A DNA stretch of 27,032 nt. Origin: an uncultured Bacteroidales bacterium. Its GTDB lineage: Bacteria > Bacteroidota > Bacteroidia > Bacteroidales > WCHB1-69. Below the pieces are notes generated by a model that saw only the letters and a list, made by a program, of their open reading frames with translations, had not been told where the DNA came from and did no database searches. The position numbers and the translations under genes were made by a program. The stretch covers positions 1-27,032 of the forward strand of contig CAMJPH010000026.1 of NCBI GenBank assembly GCA_946407715.1, given 5' to 3'. This document shows positions 15,905-24,667 of this stretch, piece by piece (the first letter of the stretch is position 1; each line of letters begins with the position of its first letter).

Positions 15905-16059
15905 TACTCTCTTTGAATCCGATCTTTCTTATGTTGGCATCTGTTTCTACAATTATGTGTGCCATATCGGGAATGGTGGAAACCATGTGTGACATTCGTT
16001 TTTTACAGGTATGCATTCCCTAACGTGAAGGGTAACAGGAATGTTGGCGTAGGTGAGAA

Positions 16060-19000
16060 TCACACGCCCCCCTCAACCACCTTCACCTCATCCTCCGTCA
16101 ACCCATACAATCCATATACCAGCCCGTCAATCTCCCGCTCCCACGCACCTGTGTCCGCCTGCGAGTTCGCCTCCTTCGCGGCAAGGATCTTGTCAACTAA
16201 GGCGATGATGGGTTGCTGCTGGAAGGAGTCAACTTTTGGCAATGGAATTCCTAATAGCGGATCTTTATCCAATTTCAACATAGCACCTTGTTGTTTCCCT
16301 TTGTTCCTCAGCCAAAACGCTATCAATTTTGAATTTAACACCCCTATTAAAAAGCGCATTTTCCACCGAATGGTTCTTATAAAAAACAATGCTCTGGACC
16401 CATAGAAAGCGTCTGTTGTATAATAAAACTTTGGATATTCACATCGAACTTGAGAAACAATCTTTTCATTTCCTTCTCTAAAAAAGTTCTCATCACGCTC
16501 TCTATGTACAAAAAAGTATGGTTTATTCGGAGATTTATACTTTATTTTTGATAATATCAATGCTGCTTTATACGGCTCAAAGTGCATTTGAAGATTCGGT
16601 AAACCTTCTAGCGTGGTTTTGGAATAATTCTTCGCAGACATGTAGATCAGATACTTTTCAATAGGATACGAAACATATCTGTCTTTTATGCCTGTAAAAA
16701 ACGGTTTTATATATCTTCTTTCTCGCTCAGAAAAACCATTTGTACTATAGACTATAAATAAATCGTCTAACGCCGGTACAATACCTTGCCCTATCTCTTT
16801 ATTTTGTAAATACAGCTTGTTTATAGCAATTTTATCTAAAATCTCATTACTATCGGAAAAGGTCAACAAGTTATCAATATATTTTACTCGTTCAAAAGTA
16901 GGAGACATAAATTTCGTCTTGTTGTCTTCCTTTTTGAGTAAAGATAACATACTTTCTCCATTGGCACCTGTTTCAAGATATCGATAATCAACAATATAGT
17001 TGTCAGATTTGTTATCTTTCTTAAACATCATCACCATTGTTTGAATATCAGCATTCTCAAACACCATATACTCGTTGAAATCCAGTAATTGAAGAATTTT
17101 AGTCTCAATTACAATTTTGTTACGCAACTTCTTGGCACCAGCACTTGTTGTCCAATTATTTTGAGCAATAAAACAAAGTGTTCCGTAATCTTTGATTAAA
17201 TCTATTCCGAGACAGGCAAATCCATACCACAAATCCATCTTCCCCATGTAATAGGGACTTCTTTCTCTAAAACCATCAAAGGCAGACCTATTGGTGTATT
17301 CTTTAATATACGGCGGATTCCCAATCACCACGTCGAACCCGTCTTTCACTCCAAACATCCACTCGGCATCGAAGAAGGGCGAGGAGGCATTCTGGTCGTA
17401 GGGGTTCCAGGCGACGAGCTGGCGGGCATCGTCGCTGCCAAAACCAGACAGGTCGGCAATCATCCTTTCCAATTCCTCCCGTATAGCGTCATCTTCGGAA
17501 CGGAATTTCTTTTTATTACGGGCAGTACGGGTGTAGAATAGTTTCTTTCTAACTTCCAAGAGTTCATCCTTCTTATCCTCTATTTCTGCACTGGAAATGG
17601 TGCCACCGTGCCGGTCAACGCCAATCAACGTGTTGGCACAAACGAACTTGGTTTCCAAGTTGGGCAAAGGCAGGATGCTGTCGTTGTTCTGTTCGCTGAT
17701 GAGCGAGATGAAGAAACGGAGCTTCGAGATCTGCATGGCAATGGGCTGGATGTCAACACCGTAGATGCAGTTCTGGATGATGAAGAGCTTGCGGGCGTAG
17801 TCGGGATTGGCCAGACGGAGGTTGAAGGCGTTTTCGATTTCATCGAGCTGCAGCTTGCGCGTCTCCGCATCGTTGGTCTTGATGTAGGCCTGCTCCGCTT
17901 GCGCACCCGCGGCGGTCTTGATGAACGCCTCCCAATGGGCGTTGCCGGGGTCAATCTGCCGCAACACATGTACCATCTGCTGTAACATACCCATCGGGAA
18001 GGCACCCGAGCCGCACGCAGGATCGAGAATTTTCACATGGTAGAGCGAGGCCATCACCTGCTTGCGCTGCTCGTCGGTGAGCTCGGCCTGCACCCCGTCG
18101 CGGTATTCCAAAAGACCGCGGATCTGCTGCTCGTCAATGCCGGCTTTGGCCAGATGTTGCACCAACGACTCGTTCACCATATACTCCACGATCTCACGCG
18201 GGGTGTAGTAGGAACCCGTCGCCTTGCGGGCAGTCTCCTGCGTCTCGGGGTTATACGCCCCCAGGAGGTTCTCGAACACGCGCCCCAACAGCTCCGGGTC
18301 GAGCGAGATGTCTTGCTCGATGGGCGTGTTTTCCTCCACCGTGAAGACATATTTCTCGAAAAGGGTAATCAAACCGCAGTGTCCGTCATTTACGTCTTCG
18401 CGGAAGAAAAGCATGTCTGGCACAATGGCGCGACGTTTCGCCTCTTTGCTGAAACCGTCGTAATAGTTCTGGCCGTTGTCCAACCGTTCAAACAATCCGC
18501 CATTCAGATAGGGAATATTCTTGAAAAGAGCCATAAACTCCTCTCTTCCGATATTCAGCAGGTCGTCGCCCCTGTAGAGACTGTTTACCCCGTAGCCTTC
18601 GTTCCTGCCGTGATAGGATTCGGGAATGAACTTGCGGTCCGGTTTTTCGCAGTTGAGCGTCGCAAAGAAGAGATTTTGCAGAATGGCGTTGTAGTAGTTG
18701 TGTGCGCTGACACTTTGAGGATTGAAATCCTTCACAATGCGTTTCAGTTCCTGCTTGTTGAACAATGAGGCAGGTATCAGTCCTTTCTCCTTGATAAACC
18801 AGATGAAGAGCATGCGGGTGATGATGCGGATGACGGTCTCGTCGCGGCTCTCTTTGCCATGTCCGTCTTTCGGCCAGGCAGGGAAATGCATCCGTCCGAT
18901 GCCGACCAGTGACATAGCCCACTGATACCACTCGAAAAGTTCGTCGTAAAACCGTTTCGACAGCAGTTTGACATCAAACACTTCGAGCCATTTCTTGTAG

Positions 19001-19587
19001 AGACTGTCGAAGTTGTTAGCGCGGTTGCCCTCCATCCGTTTCAGCAGGTCACAATGGCCTCGGTGGGCATTGGTGCAATTGATGTTGTGAAGTACAGACA
19101 CTTTGCCCAATTTTTCGCCAATATTGCCGCTTCGAGTGTAGTTTCCGCGCTCGCAAGTGGCAATGGACAATCGCTCTGCCTGCCTAATCATCACCACCAC
19201 CGGTTTGTCAACAGCCAGCTTGTTGAAAGCGCGGGTAATGTTGGCGGCAACGGTGCGCGAGAGTTTGGCATCAGGCATCACCTCAATGGCGAAAATGAAC
19301 ATGCCTTTGTATTTCTCGTCTTTGGCACCCTCTATAGCCGTCCGAAATTCCAAATTGTCGCGGTGACCGTCAAAGGTGCGTTCGTCAATCAGAGCCACGA
19401 ACCAAGTGGCCGTCACGATACCCAAGGCCTCTTTGGCCGCCTTTGAAAGGGATCTGCCTGCAAACAAATCTTTTGTCTGCAAAGGCTTTCCGGCACCGAG
19501 GGTGTAACGCATTTCCAATTGGTCGAGCAGGCATAGTGATGCTTTACGCAAGTCGCTCTTGGTGAACAGTTTGAGTGTCTCTTTCAT
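16060..19587 (-). CDS. Eco57I-like N6-adenine methyltransferase with specificity domain
   Basis: The 1175-aa protein is a large Eco57I/PglX-type methyltransferase. An N-terminal domain of about 200 residues (FRTAIEGAKDEKYKGMFIFA, LHNINCTNAHRGHCDLLKRM) has no function I can name. A helical region follows. The lead-in ATGSYYTPREIVEYMV comes before the SAM motif ILDPACGSGAF (522-528), and the catalytic NPPY is at 757-760. The C-terminal target-recognition region ends in LGIPLPKVDSFQQQPIIALV, similar to Type I S and Type IIG C-termini. No PD-(D/E)XK nuclease motif is apparent, so cleavage would come from the PLD-helicase encoded 12 bp upstream. The recognition region (about 16235-17310) is AT-rich within a GC-richer gene, a sign of exchange. 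The gene is convergent with the nuclease gene at 15904. Confidence 0.88.
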   Translation of the reverse strand: MKETLKLFTKSDLRKASLCLLDQLEMRYTLGAGKPLQTKDLFAGRSLSKAAKEALGIVTATWFVALIDERTFDGHRDNLEFRTAIEGAKDEKYKGMFIFAIEVMPDAKLSRTVAANITRAFNKLAVDKPVVVMIRQAERLSIATCERGNYTRSGNIGEKLGKVSVLHNINCTNAHRGHCDLLKRMEGNRANNFDSLYKKWLEVFDVKLLSKRFYDELFEWYQWAMSLVGIGRMHFPAWPKDGHGKESRDETVIRIITRMLFIWFIKEKGLIPASLFNKQELKRIVKDFNPQSVSAHNYYNAILQNLFFATLNCEKPDRKFIPESYHGRNEGYGVNSLYRGDDLLNIGREEFMALFKNIPYLNGGLFERLDNGQNYYDGFSKEAKRRAIVPDMLFFREDVNDGHCGLITLFEKYVFTVEENTPIEQDISLDPELLGRVFENLLGAYNPETQETARKATGSYYTPREIVEYMVNESLVQHLAKAGIDEQQIRGLLEYRDGVQAELTDEQRKQVMASLYHVKILDPACGSGAFPMGMLQQMVHVLRQIDPGNAHWEAFIKTAAGAQAEQAYIKTNDAETRKLQLDEIENAFNLRLANPDYARKLFIIQNCIYGVDIQPIAMQISKLRFFISLISEQNNDSILPLPNLETKFVCANTLIGVDRHGGTISSAEIEDKKDELLEVRKKLFYTRTARNKKKFRSEDDAIREELERMIADLSGFGSDDARQLVAWNPYDQNASSPFFDAEWMFGVKDGFDVVIGNPPYIKEYTNRSAFDGFRERSPYYMGKMDLWYGFACLGIDLIKDYGTLCFIAQNNWTTSAGAKKLRNKIVIETKILQLLDFNEYMVFENADIQTMVMMFKKDNKSDNYIVDYRYLETGANGESMLSLLKKEDNKTKFMSPTFERVKYIDNLLTFSDSNEILDKIAINKLYLQNKEIGQGIVPALDDLFIVYSTNGFSERERRYIKPFFTGIKDRYVSYPIEKYLIYMSAKNYSKTTLEGLPNLQMHFEPYKAALILSKIKYKSPNKPYFFVHRERDENFFREGNEKIVSQVRCEYPKFYYTTDAFYGSRALFFIRTIRWKMRFLIGVLNSKLIAFWLRNKGKQQGAMLKLDKDPLLGIPLPKVDSFQQQPIIALVDKILAAKEANSQADTGAWEREIDGLVYGLYGLTEDEVKVVEGGV

Positions 19588-19599
19588 AACTTTGCTGTA

Positions 19600-22500
19600 T
19601 TATTCGTGATTCATTTCCGATACCAAATCCCAGGCAATGAGGTCGTATTTGCCGATGTCGGTGTGCTCTTCGATGGTCTCGTCGCGATTGCCCTGTACCA
19701 CGTTGTCGGGGTTGCCATTCAGCAAATCCATCACGGCATTGATGGTGGTCTGTTGGTCTCGCGGGGCGAACCATCCCGTGATGACGTGCGCCAGACGCTT
19801 TAAGGCATTAGGATTTGCGGCGAGAATATCTTGAGGCAGGAAGGTTTGCTCTTTCTTATGGTCGGCGAGCAGCTTCAACACTTCGGCCTTGTCAATTGAT
19901 TTGAAGTCGGGGTCGGATTGCTCGTCCGTAGGCAGACAGAGCAGATGGAAACTCTTGTTGTCATCGCGATGGCGCAACAAAGCCACAAGACATTCGGGGT
20001 AGTCGGCATATGGTCTCAGGTTCCAGCGGAAGCCCGAGAAAGCGCCGTTGGGCATTTCCTCCAACTCTTTCAAACGGTCTGAATTCTGCACAAACTGCTC
20101 GGCATCAGCCTTAAACTCGGATAGAGACAACAGATCGAAAGTGGGCGTTCCCATATCCTCAATTTCGCCCACCTGGTCATCGTGTATCGATTTCAGACTG
20201 CGAGCATCCTGACTTTGGCGGAACTGGTTGTTCACTTCCATTTGGGCGATGGTTTCGTTGGCCTGCAACGTTTCCGAACCGGCCACATTCATGGCCACCA
20301 TGCGGTTGCTCACACGCTCGGAAAGACCGAGATAGGATTCTATGTCCTTCGAAGGCCAGAAGTTGACGCTCTGTATCTTACTGTTGGGTGACCCTATACG
20401 GTCGATACGGCCGAAACGCTGGATAAGGCGCACAGGGTTCCAGTGAATGTCGTAATTGACCACCGTGTCGGCATCCTGCAAGTTCTGACCTTCGCTCACA
20501 CAGTCAGTGGCCACCAAAATGGTGACAGGATGCAGGAGCTGTTCCTGCACCGTTTTGTGCACCGGCGATTTGAAAATCAACTCTTTCCAAATGGCATACA
20601 ATTCCTTCGGCTTGTCTTTGTAATCTTCAAGGTTGATGTGGTTGGACTTGTAAAGCGTATCCCACTTCTTTTCCATAAACAGCTTGCTGTACGGTGCAAA
20701 GCGTTCCAGCTTTTCTTCAAGCACATTTGAATCGATGTCACCTGTGACCAGCTCCACATCGGCGAACAAACCGTTGATTTGGTCGTAAAGATATTGTGCC
20801 GTGTCGGCATAGGAGGTGAAGACCACCACTTTCCGACCTTTGCGCTGACGGATCACCTCTTTAAGTGTCTCTAATTTCTCATCTTTCCTGCTTCCGCTCT
20901 TGATTTCATTTCCATACTGTTCGAGGTTGGCGATAAGGCGGTTCAGAATGGAGATGTCTTTCTTCAAATCATGGACATAATCTTCAATCCGCTTCATCTT
21001 GGCAAAGTCGATGGTGCGTTTGCCAATGGTTTCAATGTCTTCCGCCCCTTCTTCATCAACAATCTCCTCATCGTCAAAGTCGGCACTTGCACGCCGCATA
21101 GCCCGTTCCAACCAATCCTCATGCAAATTCCTCACTTTGGTCAGTGTGGAAAGGCAGGAATCCCAACAGCTTTCCAATCGTTTGATAAATAACGAAATCA
21201 TCATGCCCGCCAAAGAAAGCTCGCGTAGAGCGTTATTGTCCCATGGGATTTTTCCACCGTAATGGCTTTTGATGGACTGCTTTACAATCCAATTCTGAAT
21301 CACGATTTGTTGCAAAGCCTCTTTGTTGCTTTCCTTCCTCAATGCCACCAATATGGTGTATAACAGTTCCTCGTCATCAGTCAAACCTTTTTTGGCTTTC
21401 TGATTCTCAGCCATTTGAAGGACTATGCCTGCCTGCTTGATGAATGATTCTTTTAGCTCATAATTGTATTGGGTGGGCTGGTATGCCGTCAGCCGGAGGA
21501 TTTTCATGTCGTCGTACATGGCATCAATATCCTTGTATTTTCCAATGTTCTGCACCCCCACATGCTCATTTTGGGGTGGCAGTTGCGAAGGGAATTGCAA
21601 GCTTGGCTCGAAAGAAGTGACGAAAGCGCGGTTGCGGGCGATAATCAGTTCGTCGGTAAGAGTGAAGAAGTGGTGTACGTTACTTAACTTTCCGCGAAGG
21701 GTGTTCACGGTATGGTTAGGTTCGCTTGCCCATTCGGTGTATTTGGCGTTGGCCTGCTGGAAAATGGTGCGCAGAATATCGGTTTCGGCATCGGGTGTCG
21801 GCAACTTGAACTCGTCATAGAAGTGTCGGTTCTCGTCATAACCGATGAGTTTAAACTGGTTGCGGATGTCTTTCAACCCCGTGTTGATAGGCGTGGCCGA
21901 CAACAGCAACACTTTCACGGTGTGCCCGCGTTTGGCTGATTCGTTGATGATGTCATCTAACAACATGTTGTAGCGGCACGATTTGTCGTTGCGGAGATTA
22001 TGGCTCTCATCCACCACCACGAGCAGCTTTTCATAATCTTGAATAGCTGATTTGGTGATATTGTCGCTATAGTTGCTAAGACGATTCTGCTGCAAGTCCG
22101 TATGGCAGCGCACAACATAGTTGAACCGATCCTCCTCGAAACGGGAATTGGCATTCACCAAATATTTGGTCCAGTTGTTGCGCAGTTTCTTCGGGCATAG
22201 AACCACGGTATGGTAGCCGTTGTTCTGGAAGTACTTGATGACCCCGAGGGCGGAGAAGGTCTTACCGAGACCTACGGCATCGGCAAGGATGGCTCCGCCG
22301 TAACGGGTAAGCAACTTGACCAACGAGACGACCCCGCTTTGTTGGAAACTGTACAGCGTCTGCCACACCTTCGACTTCTGCAGAAACTCCATATCACGCT
22401 TATACTCAAGCGATTCGTTCATCTCAATGTCGGCCCTGAAAAACTCGAAGAGAATCTTGTAATAAATCTCCTCGGGGGTATAAGCCTTGAACATCCGCTC

Positions 22501-23148
22501 AATCTGTTCGATGATATATGCTTTGGCATTTTTATTCTTGGTTTTCCCCTTCGCAGCGGGTATGGGGATATCCGTGGCCGCCACATGTTCCCAAATATCC
22601 TTGAACCAAGTTCTCAAATCCCGAACCGTGGCGTTGTCGCGTCCGGTCTCCACCATGTTCAGCTCCACATTGGCACTCTCTTTGATGCCCAGTCCGGCTT
22701 CGGTGAGGTTAGAACTGCCCACAATGCCATAATCGTGAATGGCATCGGTTTTGTCCTCAAACAGATAAGATTTGGCGTGACAGAAAGTGTTGTTGATGGT
22801 CCGAACTTCCACGGAAGCCTGTTTCAGAAATGTAACGGCATTTCGGGCATAAAACGGCAACTGGAAGCCACTTTCCAAAGCGCTGTAACCCTGAAGCAGG
22901 TCAACAGCCCGTTTCAGAAATTTCTCGTCGCGCATCATGTCGTGGATGTCGCCCAACACGATACGGTACTTGTTATCCTTGGAGAGTTCGGTATAAAGGA
23001 TGTGCAGGGCGGCGATGGAGATGAAGCCCGTCACAATATCCATTCTGCCTGTCCTGCCCTTTTCGGGGCTGGAATATTCGGCTATGCAGTCCCACACCGT
23101 CCGGATGGTCTGGGTGGAACCATAGATGTGCTTGTTGTCTATCAGCAT
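19600..23148 (-). CDS. PLD-nuclease/SF2 (SNF2-like) helicase fusion
   Basis: This 1182-aa protein combines two enzymes. Residues 1-190 form a phospholipase-D-type nuclease domain with H-x-K at His124/Lys126 (FCHAKSYLFED) and GSSN at 144-147 (IVGSSNLTEAGLG), one HKD half-site as in BfiI-type nucleases. The rest is an SF2 ATPase. Walker A is ADAVGLGKT (289-297), motif II DESH (380-383), motif III LLLSATPINTG. A C-terminal lobe has VVFTSYADTAQYLYDQI, ATDCVSEGQNLQ and RLIQRFGRIDRIG (about 880-920). Known relatives in concept are CglI/NgoAVII, where a PLD nuclease and an SF2 ATPase are separate proteins. It is the first gene of an operon with the methyltransferase 12 bp downstream. An in-frame stop four codons upstream fixes the ATG. 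A long structured leader precedes it. Confidence 0.9.
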   Translation of the reverse strand: MLIDNKHIYGSTQTIRTVWDCIAEYSSPEKGRTGRMDIVTGFISIAALHILYTELSKDNKYRIVLGDIHDMMRDEKFLKRAVDLLQGYSALESGFQLPFYARNAVTFLKQASVEVRTINNTFCHAKSYLFEDKTDAIHDYGIVGSSNLTEAGLGIKESANVELNMVETGRDNATVRDLRTWFKDIWEHVAATDIPIPAAKGKTKNKNAKAYIIEQIERMFKAYTPEEIYYKILFEFFRADIEMNESLEYKRDMEFLQKSKVWQTLYSFQQSGVVSLVKLLTRYGGAILADAVGLGKTFSALGVIKYFQNNGYHTVVLCPKKLRNNWTKYLVNANSRFEEDRFNYVVRCHTDLQQNRLSNYSDNITKSAIQDYEKLLVVVDESHNLRNDKSCRYNMLLDDIINESAKRGHTVKVLLLSATPINTGLKDIRNQFKLIGYDENRHFYDEFKLPTPDAETDILRTIFQQANAKYTEWASEPNHTVNTLRGKLSNVHHFFTLTDELIIARNRAFVTSFEPSLQFPSQLPPQNEHVGVQNIGKYKDIDAMYDDMKILRLTAYQPTQYNYELKESFIKQAGIVLQMAENQKAKKGLTDDEELLYTILVALRKESNKEALQQIVIQNWIVKQSIKSHYGGKIPWDNNALRELSLAGMMISLFIKRLESCWDSCLSTLTKVRNLHEDWLERAMRRASADFDDEEIVDEEGAEDIETIGKRTIDFAKMKRIEDYVHDLKKDISILNRLIANLEQYGNEIKSGSRKDEKLETLKEVIRQRKGRKVVVFTSYADTAQYLYDQINGLFADVELVTGDIDSNVLEEKLERFAPYSKLFMEKKWDTLYKSNHINLEDYKDKPKELYAIWKELIFKSPVHKTVQEQLLHPVTILVATDCVSEGQNLQDADTVVNYDIHWNPVRLIQRFGRIDRIGSPNSKIQSVNFWPSKDIESYLGLSERVSNRMVAMNVAGSETLQANETIAQMEVNNQFRQSQDARSLKSIHDDQVGEIEDMGTPTFDLLSLSEFKADAEQFVQNSDRLKELEEMPNGAFSGFRWNLRPYADYPECLVALLRHRDDNKSFHLLCLPTDEQSDPDFKSIDKAEVLKLLADHKKEQTFLPQDILAANPNALKRLAHVITGWFAPRDQQTTINAVMDLLNGNPDNVVQGNRDETIEEHTDIGKYDLIAWDLVSEMNHE

Positions 23149-23152
23149 GGCT

Positions 23153-23531
23153 ATATAGTTTTAGTCAGCACCAAAACTATATCTCCAGGCTTTGCTTACA
23201 GGTAACTACAAAAGACCTCAGGACACAAAAGAAGCGCGTTCATGCTCATCTCTCGTGTCATGAGGTCGTAGGATTACCTGTACTACTAAGATATAAGTCA
23301 TGCCCGCGCTGATACACGGGCATCGGCTGACTTATTCATAAGCAGTACATCAATGAAATTTCCTACGTTTCATGACACTCTGAATAAATAGCTGATGCTA
23401 TAATATGAAATATGTTACTTTACCTTTCCTTTGTTATTATTCCAAACTTTCGTTATTATCTGATTCTTTGACAATTGTTCTTATTATCAAGCACTTCCGA
23501 AACGGTTTGACCACTTTAGTCGGCGTGCTTG
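23153..23531 (-). ncRNA. highly structured RNA: leader of the PLD-helicase operon or independent ncRNA
   Basis: No protein is encoded here, but perfect inverted repeats follow one another. Pairings: 23488-23494 with 23525-23531 (CAAGCAC), inner 23497-23500 with 23520-23523; 23388-23392 with 23397-23401; 23353-23358 with 23368-23373; 23279-23284 with 23344-23349; 23293-23300 with 23328-23335 (ATAAGTCA), enclosing 23301-23306 with 23317-23322 (TGCCCG). A composite 24-bp stem pairs 198-205, 206-209, 214-220 and 222-226 (add 23000) with 274-281, 268-271, 261-267 and 255-259. The last hairpin, ATATAGTTTT (23153-23162) with 23173-23182, ends 4 nt before the helicase ATG. The minus-strand -7 box at 23543-23550 predicts a 5' end near 23536, so the structured part almost fills the transcript. 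I recognise no known family. Confidence 0.6.
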
Positions 23532-23542
23532 GTTAACAGGTG

Positions 23543-23550
23543 CAAAAATA
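23543..23550 (-). promoter_or_regulatory. Bacteroidota -7 box for the structured RNA / PLD-helicase operon
   Basis: The minus strand reads TATTTTTG, an exact TAnnTTTG match. A start about 7 nt downstream (near 23536) lies 5 nt before the first stem of the structured RNA. No good -33 element was found. Confidence 0.55.
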
Positions 23551-23684
23551 CAAAAAATTAGTACGGTAGGTGAGATTCTTTTCAACATGGTTCTACAACA
23601 GACAATGACGGAGAATGGGGGAACTATGAATGTTGTTCTGTTTTAGTATCGTCATAAATCAATCAATGTACTAAAAGAATTTTG

Positions 23685-23692
23685 TATTTTTG
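23685..23692 (+). promoter_or_regulatory. Bacteroidota -7 box for the PARIS-like pair
   Basis: TATTTTTG matches TAnnTTTG exactly. It implies a transcript start near 23699. The in-frame TTG at 23690 would then be untranscribed, and the ATG at 23720 is the true start of the ATPase. Confidence 0.65.
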
Positions 23693-23719
23693 CCGAATCA
23701 AATCCTGATAAAGATAACA

Positions 23720-24658
23720 ATGGTAACTATTAAGAAAATAGAGATAAACGGATTCTTCGGAAAAGGTGATTTTGAATGGATTCTTGACCCAGTGGTGAAT
23801 ATTTTGGGTGGAAAAAACGGCAGCGGCAAGACATCTATTTTCAAATTATGTTATGCCTTATTGTCGAATGAACGGATCTTTGACGATCAAGACAAACATT
23901 TTTCGACTCTTTTTGAGAAAGCAATTATTACCTTTAGCAATAGTTGGACATTGACATGGGAGAAGAAAGAGCAGAAAGTTCTTACCTTAGATATGAGTGG
24001 GGCAGTGCCTCAATTGCATAGGATTGCGTCCGTAATCCGTGATGAAAACGGACAAGAAAGGAAGTTTGCTGAATTAAAGCCGCTTGTGGAGGTATATCTT
24101 ATCAATTCATTTGAGCAACACATTTCGCGCGCCGTTCAATATGCCCAACAGCCGAAAGCATTCAGTACGGATGATCCCATGATGATTGATTTGCTGATTG
24201 AGGATCAAATTAACATCCGTAACCGTGAGTTTTCGAGAGTGATGGAAGAAATGACCGATGCGCCAAAGGATGACGAAGAAGCACGTACTTCTTATATTCG
24301 AAACCACAAGCTGATATACGAGTCCTTGGGCTATTTTCTGACGGAATACGATAAACCATACATAAGTACTTTTGACTTTTCCAAAAACCAGCAGCAGTTT
24401 AGTTATAAAAAACTTTCCATGGGTGAGAAACAAGTGTTGCTGTTGCTGCTGATGGTAAGCAACACCAAACAATTGCCGTGCATATTCTTTATGGACGAAC
24501 CCGATTTGAGTATGCATATCGACTGGAAGGAAGAGCTCGTAACCCGGTTGCATGAATTAAATCCCAATATGCAAATAATTCTGTCAACTCATTCACCGAG
24601 TGTGATTACAGGTTGGCATGACAAGGTGAAAGAAGTGGATCAGCTCATCAAGAGATAA
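23720..24658 (+). CDS. ABC-type ATPase of a PARIS-like defence pair (AriA-like)
   Basis: The 312-aa protein is a compact SMC/Rad50-like ABC ATPase (AAA_21/AAA_15 type) without a long coiled coil. Walker A is GGKNGSGKTS (30-39), the ABC signature KLSMGEKQ (231-238), Walker B IFFMDEPDLS (255-264) and the H-loop STHSP (His291). The next gene starts 9 bp after its stop and encodes a DUF4435 protein. That pair is the PARIS layout, in which the ATPase AriA assembles and holds the toxic effector AriB until phage anti-restriction proteins such as Ocr are sensed. The upstream TTG at 23690 overlaps the promoter box and was rejected as start. A generic OLD/Septu-type ATPase is the alternative; the DUF4435 neighbour favours PARIS. 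Confidence 0.85.
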   Translation: MVTIKKIEINGFFGKGDFEWILDPVVNILGGKNGSGKTSIFKLCYALLSNERIFDDQDKHFSTLFEKAIITFSNSWTLTWEKKEQKVLTLDMSGAVPQLHRIASVIRDENGQERKFAELKPLVEVYLINSFEQHISRAVQYAQQPKAFSTDDPMMIDLLIEDQINIRNREFSRVMEEMTDAPKDDEEARTSYIRNHKLIYESLGYFLTEYDKPYISTFDFSKNQQQFSYKKLSMGEKQVLLLLLMVSNTKQLPCIFFMDEPDLSMHIDWKEELVTRLHELNPNMQIILSTHSPSVITGWHDKVKEVDQLIKR

Positions 24659-24667
24659 GGAAGGTCT

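Noticed and set aside
15765..16016. Minus-strand 83-codon frame between the convergent restriction genes
   Set aside because: Mostly antisense to the nuclease gene end, no domain and no promoter box.
16060..23148. Calling the minus-strand pair BREX or DISARM
   Set aside because: PglZ, BrxC, BrxL and the DUF1998 protein DrmB are absent. Only a PglX-like methyltransferase and a PLD-helicase are present.
22210..23205. Plus-strand open frame (331 codons) opposite the PLD-helicase N-terminus
   Set aside because: Antisense shadow of the PLD and Walker A region, with no recognisable family and no promoter or ribosome site.
23150..23540. Retron, group II intron or CRISPR-type RNA as identity of the structured region
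   Set aside because: No reverse transcriptase, Cas or maturase gene is in the window, no regularly spaced repeats occur, and no domain V-like hairpin was found.
23690..23719. TTG start extending the ATPase by 10 residues
   Set aside because: The TTG overlaps the -7 box at 23685-23692 and would be upstream of the predicted transcript start; the ATPase fold begins at the ATG at 23720.
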